From: Turritopsis dohrnii
Taxonomy: Eukaryota > Cnidaria > Hydrozoa > Anthoathecata > Oceaniidae
Assembly (NCBI GenBank): GCA_027922465.2
Contig: BQMF02000818.1
Location: 27,807 to 91,806 of the forward strand
Direction: 5' to 3'
DNA length: 64,000 nucleotides
Position 1 is the first letter of the stretch, and each line of letters opens with the position of its first letter. Below the pieces are notes generated by a model, which was not told where the DNA came from, searched no databases, and saw only the letters and a program-made list of their open reading frames with translations. The position numbers were made by a program, and so were the translations under genes. This document shows positions 1 to 12,136 of the stretch, piece after piece.

Positions 1-812
1 CATCAATGTAATAAGCGTTAATAATTTTACAAATATTTTGCAAATATTGATGCTTTGCATATAAAATTATTTGGAAAATTACTCAAACAGTGAAGAGTTG
101 CGGTGATTATTATGTCTCAACTTCAAGATGACATGTCAGATAATCTGCTGTCAAAAGTTGAAATTGTTGCATTTCATGGTAGGTCATAAACTAATTCAAG
201 TAGAAAGACAAACCCTAAGTTTAGAGGCTATATTTTTCAATGATCAATATGAATATTAGAATGACATTCAGGGAAATGAAATGATAGCAGTTTGTATTTA
301 TAAGTGAGCTTGGTTGGTTGTAAATATTTCCTCTTTCTGTAGCTTCAAGAGAAGGAAAAAAGTTAGGATTTAAGTTCCCAATTTCTTGATGGGTAATACA
401 TCAGAACTTCTGATTGACAATGTTTCAGTAACAGTAATTTATGTACACATTTTCATTCATTATACCATGGTGATAATTTACATTTCTTTGTGCATAAAAT
501 CGTGAGATGCACCTAGGTACTTAACACTCAATCAGAAAGTAACAACAGATTTGCAATCAGCATTATCATTCTATCATTCATGTTATTTCTCATAATATCT
601 TTATTTCTCATAATATCTTTGATCAAAGTGAAAAAGGGCTATATCCTAAATTCATCTTACATTCATTTTCTTTAATGTACATCTTTTCATCAAGTTTTTA
701 ACATTTGCTGATTTGAAGAAGGGGCTATCAATTGTATGTTTCGCACCCCCTAATTTCATTGATGATCTTGGTATAGAAATAAATGCTGATTAACAACACA
801 TCAACTCTCATT
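1..812. other. AT-rich, no gene seen
   Basis: No open frame with recognisable motifs on either strand and no terminal repeat of a mobile element was found here. It is ordinary AT-rich sequence with a short duplicated stretch (ttatttctcataatatctt) near 582-620. Confidence 0.6.
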
Positions 813-831
813 GAGAGAGAGAGAGAGAGAT
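813..831. repeat. (GA)n microsatellite
   Basis: Nine uninterrupted GA dinucleotides. It lies just before the GC-rich 36-bp tandem repeat. Confidence 0.9.
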
Positions 832-863
832 TTTAAATAGAAGCCTTAATTTTATCGACGTGT

Positions 864-951
864 CTAGATGCCCGGCAGCCGGGCAGCATATCTCAAAAAC
901 TAGATGCCCGGCAGCCGGGTAACGGATCGTAAAAACTAGATGCCCGGCAGT
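864..951. repeat. 36-bp tandem repeat with CCGGC/GCCGG hairpin core
   Basis: CTAGATGCCCGGCAGCCGGG starts at 864 and 900, and its first part again at 936, giving a period of exactly 36 bp and about 2.4 copies. Each full copy contains the short inverted repeat CCCGGC-AGCCGGG, able to form a small hairpin. The GC-rich core contrasts sharply with the AT-rich surroundings. A long minus-strand frame over it contains repeated AAGHLVF/PAAGHL words that merely reflect the repeat and is not considered a gene. Confidence 0.85.
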
Positions 952-1194
952 CCATAACTCTGATTTCATACTATGCCGGGCAAAATAATAACACATGTAT
1001 GTTAGAACATTTTTTTTCCATATCATTTTATTATTTGCAATTGCTGCATTTATTCTTAATTCTTAATTAGCATGTATAAAAAAAAAGAAAAAAAAAGAAA
1101 AATAATAAAAAAAAATGACAAAAATGCGTCTAGGTCTATGTTAGGAGAAAGTAGGAATATACTCTTTTTTCTATATAAGAACCAGTAAATTTTT

Positions 1195-2145
1195 GTTGAG
1201 GCTTACTCCAGACTTACTCACATCCTGGCAGCAATGCGAAGATGTCAAAGGGAACGCAATTATAAAAAAAGAGATTGGAGAAAGTAAGAGGAAAGGAAAA
1301 GGAAGACAAAGAAGCAGCAGAAGAAGATCAAGAAGAAGAAGAACAAGAAGAGCAGGAAAAGGAACAAGAACAAGAGCAAGAAGAAGAAGAAGAAGAAGAA
1401 GAACTAGAACAAGAACAAGAGGAGAACCAAGAAGAACAAGAAGAAGGAGAGGACCGAGAACAAGAAGGAGAGCAAGAAAAAGAAGTGCAGGAAAAGGAAC
1501 AAGAACAAGATCAAGAAGAAGAAGAAGATGGAGGAAGAGGATGGAGCAGAGTAGTAGAGAAAGAAAATAGTACTGTCAAAAAAGGAGAATGCAAAACAAA
1601 TGGTGACGTAGATAATGGTGATGCTGATGAGGAAGTTTGTCATGAAGTTCGGGCAAAAGAATTACAACCTGTTGGAAGACTCCATATCATTAAAATGCCC
1701 TCCAAGATCTTGAAGCGAGGTAGACCCAAAGGTGCAGATGTAACAGTTGTTGGCCTACCAGCTAAAAAAAAAGTAAATTTACAAAAGGAATGGTGACGCC
1801 GTTTTCAAAATTACAGCCTGGTGAAAAAGATCGAATACTGTTAGAGTGTGTAGTGAGTCGCTTCAAAGCCAATGTAACGGTACAGGGAGCCTTGCTCCTT
1901 AAGTCAGAGGACGTCAGGAATGCCAACGATATTCCAGATACCATACGAGATGATCATAACATCGAGATCTACAGAATCGAAAAATATTTCGAAAAAACCG
2001 TTTGAAGGAGAGTGATGAGAGAAGTAACTAAACTTACCAAAAAGAAATTGTATTGCTTAGTCTGTGACAAGGTAATCCGCAAACATGATGAAAGTGTGGC
2101 ATGTGATAAATGCTTAAAATGGTGCCAAATCAAATACACCGATAA
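1195..2145 (+). pseudogene. Decayed C-terminus of a SWIM/PHD-like zinc-finger protein
   Basis: Three consecutive frames fit one protein. First, residues resembling the end of a SWIM finger (RLTHILAAM, about 1210-1240). Then a purine-rich stretch (1275-1590) coding mostly Glu/Gln, followed by KILKRGRPKGADVTVVGLP at about 1710-1765. After a frameshift near 1785 comes a block with the words PFSKLQPGEKDRILLE and IPDTIRDDHNIEIYRIEKYF, ending in an in-frame stop at 2003-2005, and then a CxxC...CDKCLKW segment (2050-2130) like the first half of a PHD-type finger. The GRPKG...TVxGLP, PDTxRDD and CDxCLxW words recall large invertebrate families of SWIM-PHD proteins that often accompany transposons; that assignment is from memory. 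The finger is cut off at about 2145. The Glu/Gln part may be an expanded microsatellite rather than ancestral protein. Confidence 0.5.
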
Positions 2146-2234
2146 ACATTACTCTGTTGTTCTATGTTTTCTTTCTTGGGAAGTGATGTGTTCTGGCAAA
2201 ATGATCAGAAGCCATTTTCATTAAGCCAGCATCC

Positions 2235-3740
2235 ACATCCAAACATTTTACTTATACTTTAACAACTTTATTGCGATTGCATTTGATGGACTTGACAACA
2301 CCAATTTGCCCATTTATAAGTTTGTCAGCAATGTTGATATTAGAAATAAGCATAGCATAACTTCCGCACCAAATTTAAGAATAACCTTTGTTGGAAGGCC
2401 ACCAGTGTCAGTGTGTTTACGGTTAATCGCAACAGCGATTAATCTGTCAAGTACATCTTTTGGCAAATCATCAATGGGCATTGATCACAAATTCCTGACC
2501 TTCCAAACTTTCAAACGTTTTTTGGTTGTAAGCAGTAGGTGGGGCATTTTCTGCAAATAAATGAATTGCTCCTTTTTGGGTAATCTGGAGAGGAATCCGA
2601 AATGAGCGTGATTGAATAAGTGGTTCATCCTCAGGAGATAGTTTAGCAGTGCAAATATTGTTAAGAAGGCCCATGCATATATTGTCACCTTGCTGTCGCA
2701 TTACTTTAGTTAGTTCAGCTATTTTGAAATTACTCCAAAGTTTTAACAAATCCACTGGACATGTACACAGGCTTTCCTATCACTCGAGGTAACTGGAAAA
2801 AAAATCACCAGATGCAATAACAGTTCTACCAGCAAATGGCACATGAGTACTAACCCCAAATATTTCACAAAACTGTAGATGTACATTTTTGAACAGTTCT
2901 TCCGAAACCATCAATATTTCATCAATAATCAACACAGTTCTGAAAGCTTGTTACGTAATGATGGTCGCTAAGTGGAGCATAACTTTTACCATGCATTTCC
3001 AATCCAGAGTAGATTGTGGTACCACCAATATTGACAGCAGCTACACCAGCAGCTACACCAGTAGGCTTTGGTAGCTTTACAAAGTAATTCTTTGAAACGG
3101 CATGATACACTGTTTTCAATAAATGTGATTTACCACAGCCACCTTGGCCAGTTAAAAAATATATAACAGATAAACACTTTTTAACACAGCACTGATCTTG
3201 CATTTGATCAATATTTTTGACCACGTCAAGATGGTGTCAAAGATTTCCCGTTATTTATTATTGAGGGAGCGTATCCTTGTGTTGATTTCATTGTCATTTA
3301 ATACGATTGCCTATCTGGTACAATCCCTGACGTAGGGGTTTGATTTTCATCCTCGATTTCATCGTCAGAAATGTGACCATTCAACCAATCTTGTATTTCC
3401 TCATTTTCCTGCTGTGCAAATGGATCAAAACTGGTTTCAAGATCAGCTTGGTAGGTTCGAAAAGCTTAGTCAACAAGTTCAGCATGTGGCTCAATCTTTC
3501 TTTGTTATTATTTACTTTATCAAGAACACCAGACTGTGAGAGTTTTTCCAAATAAGTATCACATAATTCCTTTTCAGTTCAGAAAGGAAAACACATAAAC
3601 AACAAATAGTGTGCATATTACTACTCGTTAACGGAATGACAGGAAAGTAAAGACTGTTGAAGCCTTCCCCTTCCATCACTTCATCACACATAGTCCGGGA
3701 GCTAGTGGACAGTTTTTTCAACCCATTTGGTGCAAAAGGT
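2235..3740 (-). pseudogene. Helitron helicase half (PIF1-type), degenerate
   Basis: Read on the minus strand from about 3740, pieces in several frames align in order with the region before and including the PIF1-type helicase of large-protein Helitrons. QYAHYLLFMCFPF (about 3630-3590) is followed by EKELC, then IEPHAELVD-stop-AFRTYQADLETSFDPFAQQENEE (3500-3390). Next is the Walker A motif LTGQGGCGKSHLLKTVYH (about 3150-3100), then PTGVAA and NIGGTTIYSGL. Further down are AELTKVMRQQGDN (about 2715) and ILKFGAEVMLISNINIADKLINGQIG (2380-2300), where the C-terminal helicase motifs sit. There are at least two in-frame stops and several frameshifts, so it is dead. The Rep half is missing locally. 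A Rep half in the same orientation and complementary order occurs at 17.15-26.9 kb, so this may be the other end of one element split by later insertions. Confidence 0.8.
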
Positions 3741-3766
3741 TTGACCCTTTAAATAAGTTGTACACA

Positions 3767-3767
3767 T

Positions 3768-3798
<31 letters not shown>
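3767..3798. repeat. (TTTA)n tail of the LINE
   Basis: Eight TTTA units on the plus strand, i.e. (TAAA)n on the LINE strand. This is the simple-sequence 3' tail that marks where the minus-strand LINE ends. Confidence 0.85.
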
Positions 3799-3801
<3 letters not shown>

Positions 3802-4238
3802 AATATTTATACAGGATATTTACATATCAACAAATATGCTGTTTTCCATATGTGTCCTGTAATATAAAACAAAAGAAAATATAAAATGTGAGAAATGAAG
3901 AAGGCAAAAAACTGTGAAAACAAAGGAGTGAAATTGAGAAACTGACAGAACGCTAAAAGCAGCAGGCATTGAAATAGGAAACTCACGAAGTATATCGTTG
4001 ATTACGACGCACAGAAAAGAGGAGACGTCACAGAGAAAAAAGCAAGATCATTATATACTATAATTAATGTATAATGCAAAAAGACACCAAAACATTGTAA
4101 ATTAGTAGTCTTCTTACATCATACAGAAATGTGTTGGAATATATGCATTTAAAATGGTAAAAAATGATAAAAAACAATCAAAAACTCGAACCTAAATTAA
4201 ACATCAGACATATAATACAAAAATTACAAAAATATTAG

Positions 4239-5243
4239 TTATATGAGGTGCTCTTTTAATAACATTGAAAATTTAAAAAATGACTTTTCATTTCTGATAT
4301 ACATAGGAAGTTCATTGTAAATCTTTGCAGCCATGAACCCACAGGACCGCTTTCCGTACTCAGTTCTCAGGGCGGGAAGACGCAACGATATATTGTTGTT
4401 TCTCGTCGCAATGGAGTGGTCAACTTTCTTGAAGTAGTTCTGAAAATTTTCACATATCCTATCAGCAAGGCACTTTCGTACAAATTCACACGCTGTTCTC
4501 TTCCGGAAGCCAAGAATTGTTGGTAGTTTTGAATCGACAGCATTTCCAAGTATACATGCAGCTCTCCTTTCGAATTTTGTATACTTTTTCACTTGTGTTG
4601 ATGTCTGTTTCAATTGTACAAGACTGCAATATCTAAATATCGGAAGGACCATGGCTCTGTAGATAGCATTAGCTGTGTCAATATCCATGCGATGTCGTAA
4701 TCTTGCCAAGAGGTTGAGGCGAGAACTTGCTTTCTTATAACTAGTATCAAACTGGCTGTTTAAGTTCAAGTTACTGTCAATTTTGATACCCAAGTACTTA
4801 TACGAGGTAGTAACATTAACGATACCATACCGATATTTTAATTCGATTTTTCTTGGAAGCTTGGATAACCTTTGAGGTGTACCGAACATCATGACTTCAG
4901 TTTTGTTGGTTTTCATGTTGATTAAAAGTTCGTTATCTGTACACCAGTTACATAAAGCTGTGAAATCTGAAGACAGCTTTGACTCAATTTCATACAAGTC
5001 TTTCCCAGCGTAATAAAGGACGGTGTCGTCCGCGTAGTGTATCAAATTACTATGTGTTATATGATCACCAACATCATTTAGATAAAGCAAAAATAAGAGT
5101 GGACCAAGTAGTGATCCTTGAGGAACACCAGATGAGACAGATAGGGAATCGGAATTTTGACCACCATACACCGCAGATTGCTTTCGGTTAAAAAGGTAGT
5201 CCGAAAACCAGGACAGTTCACTATCCTGTACACCATAGGCTAC
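4239..5243 (-). CDS. LINE reverse transcriptase C-terminal part
   Basis: About 335 open codons. The frame is already open at 5243 with LVAYGV, WFSDYLFNRKQSAVYGGQ, so the true start is lost. RT palm motifs follow in order: SGVPQGSLLGPLLFLLYLND, then the catalytic HYADDTVLYY box, then NELLINMKTNKTEVMMFG and YKYLGIKIDSNL of the thumb, and a typical C-terminal domain of group II-like LINEs (RLRHRMDIDTANAIYRAMVL...). The endonuclease and N-terminal RT are absent through 5' truncation. No internal stop is present, so the insertion is fairly young. An overlapping 60-codon minus-strand frame is a shadow. Confidence 0.88.
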   Translation of the reverse strand, partial: VAYGVQDSELSWFSDYLFNRKQSAVYGGQNSDSLSVSSGVPQGSLLGPLLFLLYLNDVGDHITHSNLIHYADDTVLYYAGKDLYEIESKLSSDFTALCNWCTDNELLINMKTNKTEVMMFGTPQRLSKLPRKIELKYRYGIVNVTTSYKYLGIKIDSNLNLNSQFDTSYKKASSRLNLLARLRHRMDIDTANAIYRAMVLPIFRYCSLVQLKQTSTQVKKYTKFERRAACILGNAVDSKLPTILGFRKRTACEFVRKCLADRICENFQNYFKKVDHSIATRNNNISLRLPALRTEYGKRSCGFMAAKIYNELPMYIRNEKSFFKFSMLLKEHLI

Positions 5244-5248
5244 TAGTT

Positions 5249-6061
5249 GGGTCTAAAATTGGGTCTAAAATTTTATTTGTCAGCTGCTGCGCTTCCGGTG
5301 GGTGTGGCCAGTGCACCAGGTGCAAAATAGTCAAATTTGCAATGAATTATGTCCATCGAGGTGCATGATTAGTTTTTGGTGAAAAAGAACCTTATGAACC
5401 TTACAAATCTGACAAAAAATTTCCGGGGGTAAGGTGGGGTCAGACCCTCCACAAAGCTGCAAAAAAGATACATTAATTTATCCCATCAAGTGCATGCATG
5501 AAATTTTCATGGTGAGTTATCCAGACCTACGTTAGTACGAAAACAATATAACTTACCAAATTTTCCAGGGGTAAGGTGTGGTCAGATTAGCAATTGCTTC
5601 ATTACCCCTAGTAGCATGCATCAATTTAATGTATGAAAATTCAAATAATCATGGACACACGATCGATTATTATTAGCAATTTAGCCAAAGCTTTCATCTT
5701 TTTGTTGCATAAAATTAAAAATGGTTGAGAGAATAAATAGTTTCAGCCATAAAATAAAGTCTTATACAAACGCAGATTAAATGTGACGAGATAGCGACAC
5801 ATAACTTTTCTTCTTTATCGAAGTCTGTCATTCATTTTCATATCTTTAAGTTCCGGTAACAAAACATTCGAATGTTGTAGATTTCACTAAAATAAGTTCA
5901 TTGTAAAATAGAATAAAACATTCGAATTAGAGATTGCAATAATAATAGTTTGAGAAAGTAATAGCTTAAGAGTGTGGTAAAATATTGTCTGGAGAAAATA
6001 CAATGATACGTTAGCTTTGCTTTGTTTAGTGTAGAAAAGTATATGTAAGAAAAGAATAGAT
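5249..6061. other. Non-coding; diverged tandem duplication and an inverted-repeat end
   Basis: No gene seen. Two diverged copies of a unit of about 135 bp lie between about 5345 and 5590. Each ends in TTTCC(A/G)GGGGTAAGGTG(T/G)GGTCAGA (5422-5445 and 5562-5586). The second copy contains the left member of the long-range inverted repeat listed separately. The stretch 5640-6061 is AT-rich and would hold the promoter of the gene that starts at 6062. Confidence 0.6.
5572..5599 (+). repeat. Left member of 28-bp inverted repeat (possible TIR)
   Basis: TAAGGTGTGGTCAGATTAG followed by CAATTGCTT. The reverse complement occurs at 16712-16739, with 27 of 28 bases identical including a 19-base perfect core. 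If the outermost TA is a target duplication, the terminus would be AGGTGTGG. It lies 463 bp upstream of the start of the PIN-like gene. Confidence 0.6.
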
Positions 6062-9000
6062 ATGGAAACAGATTGCGATGGTAGTAAATGTTGTGATGAT
6101 GATGAGCTAGCTTCTTCAAATATTTGTTTAACTGGTGAAAGCATCGAGGAAACCTCACTTCGTAAGTGTTACTTTACTCATTATTCTGTGTGTTTGTTGT
6201 TGTGGTAAATGGTAAATGATTCTTTACAACTTTTGCCTTATTTCTAATCAGCATAATAATGACGTTTCTTTGCATGATAAAAATATTCAATGTCTTGAGG
6301 GTCATAAACTTTTACGACCACTATTATCATGAAGAAAAACGCCATAATTATAATGATCAGAAACGAGGCAAAAGTTGTAAGGATCGAAAGTGACGTAATT
6401 TATGAAAAGGTCTATACAAATTGGGTGTTTCTATATCAATCAGAACTGCAAAATTTTATAAAGTTACGTTCTTTGAGCAGGAGAGGAGGTGTGTCAAGTA
6501 AAACAGACACCATTTCGACTGGTTGAAAGTGAACACATAGATTGATAGCTTCCCTATAACAATTCTTTATTTTTACAGAAAATGAACAACCAAGAAGTTC
6601 TGACAATGTATTAGAAGTATCACAAGGTACCACATTTACATTTATCAATCATACAGCAACAATTAGTATTTACTAGGCGACAATACAAAATCATGTGAAT
6701 CTATTAATGTTTATTTCTGACGAACATATGCATATGTCAATGTTCATTTCTAATGATGTGCATATATCTGAAAGCATGAAAAGGATATTAGAAGAAGGGA
6801 AGTGTGAAGGTGATCTACTATCACCGGCATAAGAAATCTATGTTTGTGATTTTAGTGCTTCATTATAAGGAAGTTTGAATCTTTCTTTGGTGCAACTAAC
6901 AATATTATGATGAATTAGATTATGAGAATTATTTGTACATATTATTGAGATATCTTGTAAATATTAATTTATGTATAAAAAAAAATTGTGTAGATTTTAT
7001 AATACATCCAGTTTTACCTTTGACTTGTGAGAGAGTGCATATTTTCGTCTATATAGGTTGTGCTACCAATTGTGATTACTTTTTTAAAACTAGCTATTCT
7101 ATTTACTTCGTATATTTTTTCGTCTCCTTTTTTTGGCAATATGTTTTTATTTTCTTCTTTTCAGATAATAAGGTATGTTGTTTACATACTGAAAAGGATG
7201 GAGCGACCGATGGGAAAATCACTGTTTTTAAAGATGAAACACTTTTAAAGTGCAGACAGATTCTTACTGCAAGGAAAGAACAAAAGTTGAAATATGCTAA
7301 TGTTACATTACCAAACTTTATATCGTCTGAAAAAGGATTCCATATTGAGTGTTTCAGAAAGTTCACAGCATTATCTAAGCCACAGCGAGAAAAAATGGCT
7401 GCAACACTTGAAAAAGGAGAAGAAGAAGAGAAAGTCACTCGAGTAACCCGTTCTGATGTAGCTCCTTCAACATCTAACAAGAGAACTGGGGTATTTTTGG
7501 CATCTTGTTTATTTTGTGGCAAATACAGAAAGAATCATAATGGTATTGAGCATCCTTTGGTTAACGTTGAAACAGCAAATTTTGAAGAAAATATACGAAG
7601 GTATGCAGAAGCCAAATCGGACGAAAAGATGCTTATAAGGATATCATCATCAAACTTCAGTGCTAAAGAAATCAAATATCATAGTTTATGTCGAAAAACG
7701 TATCAAAAGGAAGCAGAGAGTATAATGAAGGAAGAGACTTGGTTACAAATGGAACTTCTTACTGGCATAGAGAAAGAGATGTTTATGGGAAGACCTTTGA
7801 TGTTATTGCTGCATTCGTGGAAACAAACATAATTGAAAATGAAGAAGTACATTTGTTGGTCAACGTCAACCACCACTATAAGGCTTTAGTTCGTGATATC
7901 GGAGGTCAGGAGTTTGAAGATGCCGAGCCAACTGTGATGAACCTGGAGAGAAAAATCACAAAGCATTTCAAGGCTAGAATTTGTATCGAAAAAGGAGGCA
8001 GCAGACGAGGTAATATTGTTTACAGTTCAAAGCTGACTACCGAACAAGTTATCAGGAAAGAAATTTTGGATGTAAAAATTAGAGATGTTGCATTTTTGAT
8101 AAGAGAAGAAATAATGAAAGCCAAGAAGAGACCTTTACCGGACGATTTGCAAATTAAGGACATATCTGCGGGTGAAGTTCAAACTCCTGAGATGGTTACA
8201 GACTTCTTTAATTATTTGATCGCTGGACCTGATGCAAGGAGTTGGCAAAATATGAGTAAGAAACGGAGAGTACATTCGATCAGTCAAGACGTAATCTTTA
8301 CTGTAACATCTGGCAACAAGAAACCTAATAAACATCTAGAGCTTGGATTAGCCATTACAAGCCTAACTGGAAGCAAGAAAGTCATAGGAATTTTAAACAG
8401 ATTGGGTCATTGTGTGAATTATCATACGGTTGAGGAGTTAGAAACAGAGTTAACATTTACAGCAACAAAAGATGAGTCTACAGTGCCATTTGGAATGGAA
8501 ATTCAGAAAGAAAATAAATCCATTGGAGTTGAGTGGGAGAACTATGATAGATTTGTCAGAACATTGAATGGAAAAGATACATTGCATGATACAGTGGGCA
8601 TAGCTTACCAAGTTGTTTATGGATGTATAAACAGTTCCGAAAATGATGGAGAAGAATCATCAAGTATTCAAAGATCAACTACACAAGAAAATGACCTTTC
8701 TTTGCCAAAAAGATCAAGAAAGCGTAGAAGAATATTCGAAGCTACTGGACTAGATATTACACCATATCGGAAAAAACCTAAGCAATTGTCTTCGTCATTT
8801 TTGCCGAAAGATAGTGCATTCAGAAAAAAGACAGATGATTTGGTGAGAATTGAAGCAGACACATTAAAGAAAGACATGCTTTGGATTATTGACGTGTACA
8901 CAGACCAAGACAGGAAAACACCAATGTGGTCTGGCTGGAATTCGAAGCTTTCGCCAAAACAGAAAGAAGTTCAAAAAGTATGGTATCTACCTCAGCTTAA

Positions 9001-11967
9001 CGAATCGCCTACATCTAATGCTGTTGTCGCAGAAACTATGAATCGTTCTCTTATTGTTGCAGCAAAGAACAACAAGGAATCCATTGCTGTTACCTATGAC
9101 TTAGCAATTGCAAAATTGGCAATGAAGATTCAAATGGAAGATCAACCAAAATACAATAAAGTACTTGTAGCCTTAGGTTCTTTCCATATAGAAATGGCTC
9201 TTCTTAGTGCATATGGTAAATTTGTAGCTGTGTCTAGTGGTCCGTTTATACTCATGGAATGTGACGTGCTTGCAAAAGGTTCCCTACATTCTTTTCAAAT
9301 TGGAAAAAATTACAAGAGGAGTAAGAGGCTGCACGAGTTACTAGCTGCTGCAATGCAATGTCTACATTTTCAAGCTTTCCTTTCAACTGAGCAAGACACA
9401 GAAGATCTTTGTAATGAGCTTCAGCATGAATTTGATATGCTACATAAACATGGAAACATTTCAACATTTACATTTTCTGAAACTTGTGAACAAATATTAA
9501 AACGATATGATGCGTTCTATAAGAAGACCATGCAAGGAGACTTAGGCAAGACAGCTCAATATTGGATCCAATACATTGACATGATGCAGCTCTACCATAA
9601 ATTCAGCCGAAGTATTAGATCTGGTGATTTTGATTTATACGTCAGTTGCCTACCTGAAGTATCTTCCTATTTCTTTGCCTTCAACCATCAGAATTATTCA
9701 AGGTGGACTTTGAAGTATCATGACAATCTTTTAAAGCTACAGCAAACACACCCAGAAGTGTATCAAGAATTTAAACAAGGTAGATTTGGAATTCAAAGAA
9801 CAGCAACAAATTTTTCACGCAACCCAATCGATCTTACACTTGAATAAACAATAAACAGAGATGCTGCTAGACAAGGTGGAGGGATATTTTCAATGACAAA
9901 TTCAATTGCAGCAAGACAAAGATGGGCATACTCACATTTTATCAGAACTAGCGTCATCTCAAGTGTTCTTGACAAGGTAGGGATGATGAAGAAAGATGAC
10001 ATATCACATCAACTAAAATATCACAAGATAAGAAAGGATAATGCTGCTGTGCAAGGTATCATTTGCATGCTGAAAGAAACCATAAACCCTTTCGATGGCG
10101 GAGTTGAAAAATCAAAAGTCTTCAATCTTGGAACAGGAAAGTCGGCTTCGGAAGATACAGAGAAGTTTCTTTTGAATGTGAAAGAAATTGGGATTAATGC
10201 AAGAGAAAGATTTTTGGACGAGTGTTTGGATAACCCAGAGAGATTTGAAAAGCCAATAGCAAGACAGAAGACAAGTACATTTGCAACTGAGGCTGGTCGT
10301 AAAAGGTTATCATCAAAGGATGGGAAAATAATTGCTGCTTGTATGGTTAGAGATGTTTTCGGAAGTTTACTATCATTGTCTTTAGAGAAGAAAGTTGATA
10401 TTGCTGAGGTATTAAAATTCCCTTTGACTCCTGTACCTCTTTCTCTGAGTCATGTTAATGGAATCATGCAGAAAACACCAAAATCATCACTTTTGAAGCA
10501 TTTAGAATCACTTGTTGTAACGGAAGCTCCGATTACAGTTGACGTTACCATTATAGATGCAATGTTCTTCTTACATCTTCAAAAGAATTTACCATCTTCA
10601 TATGGCGCTGTTGCAATGTTTCTGCTGAAGAGAGTAATGGCTAGTAGAGGTAGCACCATCCATCCTTCAATAAAAGATTGTGAACGAGATGCTAGATCTG
10701 CCAATGAAGTCTCTTATTAAGTGAATGGCTCTGCTCAAAAGCGTCCATCAAACTGGCTTGGGGCATTAAGAAATTCTCACTTTAAACAATCTCTCATTGC
10801 TTTTTTGGTAGAAGAGTGGAAACATGAGTCCTACGCTCAAGTATTTCGAAAGAAAACGTTGTATGCAAACAATGGAAATGAATGCTTCAGGTTCAAGGTA
10901 GAAAACAATAAAGTTGAAAGAGTAGAAATGGATTGTTTGTATAACAGTCACGAAGAAGCTGACACGAGAATGCTTTATCATTTAGCAAATGTCGATTCTC
11001 CCTCAAGCATTGTTTTGCGCACTGTAGATACAGATGTCTTGGTAATTTTGCTAGGGTCCAAATATGTATTTGATGATAGAATCAAAATTTGGATGGAGGT
11101 TGGATTACAAACAATACTTTACGACATATAAGCATCAACCAATTACAACAAACTCTGGGAAGCAAAGTTTGCAAAGCCTTACCGGCTTTTCACGCATTTA
11201 CAGGGTGTGATTATACCGCTTCCTTCAGTCGAAAGGGAAAGATAAGACCATTCAAAACCCTGGAGAAAAATGAAGAAATACAGGATGCATTTTATCGAAT
11301 CGGTGTGGAAAGAGAATTACCTGCAAGTGTTTACTTAGAAATGGAAAAGTTTGTTTGTTTAATGTATGGCATGAAGAAAACCACTTCAGTTGATGAGGCT
11401 CGCACACAATTATTTCTAGGCAAGTACAAGCAGAAAGAAGATACTGAAAGATTATCATTTGTAAAAAAACTGGATGCAAGTACGTTACCACCTTGTGCTG
11501 AAGTTCTTCATCAGAAAATCAAAAGAACGCATCTGATTGCAAGACAATGGCTTTCAGCAACATCCTTGTTTCAACCAGTCATGAATCCCTTAGAGTAAGG
11601 ATGGAGTTTAACAGATACTGGCTATCAAATAATTTGGTATGAAGGAGAATCATCGCCAAGAACATTGGATGTAGTGGCTGAAGATGTAGGAGAGCACGAA
11701 GAAATTGAAGAAGGTATCTATTTGAACCATTTCATAGGTGTTTCTTACTTATCTTTGGCTGAAAAGATGCCCAAAGTTTCTAAATTTTAAATATTTGATG
11801 TAGTCAGTTTGGATTGAATCTGGGAGATTAGAAAGCTATGAAGAAACAAAAATGTAATCAAACTTATCTTTTTAGTTGCCGAGGAAGACGTACAGGAAAC
11901 CGAAAGATCTGACACCGATAATGAATATGATACAGATGGTGAAACGAGCACTGATGAAAATAGCTAA
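6062..11967 (+). pseudogene. Four-exon gene for a large protein with zinc-binding N-terminus and PIN/XPG-like C-terminal domain, broken
   Basis: Exons inferred from splice sites with agreeing phases: 6062-6161 (ATG; ends phase 1 at C/GTAAGTG), 6579-6626 (after TTTTTACAG), 7165-11713 (after CTTCTTTTCAG), 11876-11967 (after ATCTTTTTAG, ends in TAA). Joined, about 1,590 codons. Exon 3 starts with a Cys/His segment (VCCLHTEKD...KGFHIECFRKF, then CLFCGK...KYHSLCRKTYQ), probably zinc-binding. The C-terminal half has SHEEADTRMLYHL (about 10950), RTVDTDVLVILLG (about 11025) and ALPAFHAFTGCDYTASF (about 11185); these spaced acidic motifs resemble PIN/XPG-type nuclease folds. A short acidic Asp/Thr tail ends the protein. 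Damage: frameshifts near 7750 and 11100, in-frame stops at 9845, 10718 and 11596. Similar proteins form large families in invertebrates (recollection). Function unknown; the flanking inverted repeats suggest, but do not prove, a transposon. Confidence 0.72.
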
Positions 11968-12136
11968 AACCTCAGAACGTACAATCAATTGATATCATTG
12001 AATAGATATCTTTTATCAAGTACAAATTTGTTATGTGTGTGTACATTCCTTTTCCATTTGTTAAAGTGTTCTCATAATTATCGTAACTACATCATAAATA
12101 ATTTTACGAGCTTACCTTTGGTCTTGCATCAGGTAT
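11968..12136. other. 3' flank of the PIN-like gene
   Basis: About 170 bp of AT-rich sequence between the inferred stop codon and the LINE 3' end. No polyadenylation signal is convincing. Confidence 0.5.

Larger units (their letters stand above)
3763..5248 (-). mobile_element. 5'-truncated non-LTR retrotransposon (LINE), Jockey/CR1-like
   Basis: A single minus-strand copy with the second half of a reverse transcriptase ORF, an AT-rich 3'UTR (about 3799-4238) and a simple (TAAA)n tail at 3767-3798. The 5' end stops near 5248, in the middle of the RT fingers, as expected for truncation during target-primed reverse transcription. It inserted next to the Helitron helicase remnant that ends near 3740. 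No target-site duplication could be picked out by eye. Confidence 0.8.

Noticed and set aside
1404..1643. Minus-strand Phe/Leu/Ser-rich frame of 79 codons
   Set aside because: It is the complement of the GAA/CAA purine tract; low complexity, no motif.
5422..5445. Alternative left terminus GGGGTAAGGTGGGGTCAGACC for the PIN-gene element
   Set aside because: It matches the right repeat less well than 5572-5599; kept only as part of a local tandem duplication.
6933..7164. Upstream extension (MYILLRYLVN...) of the PIN-like gene reading frame as a membrane-spanning N-terminus
   Set aside because: It ends in a strong polypyrimidine/CAG acceptor at 7164 and the phase matches two upstream exons, so it is intron.
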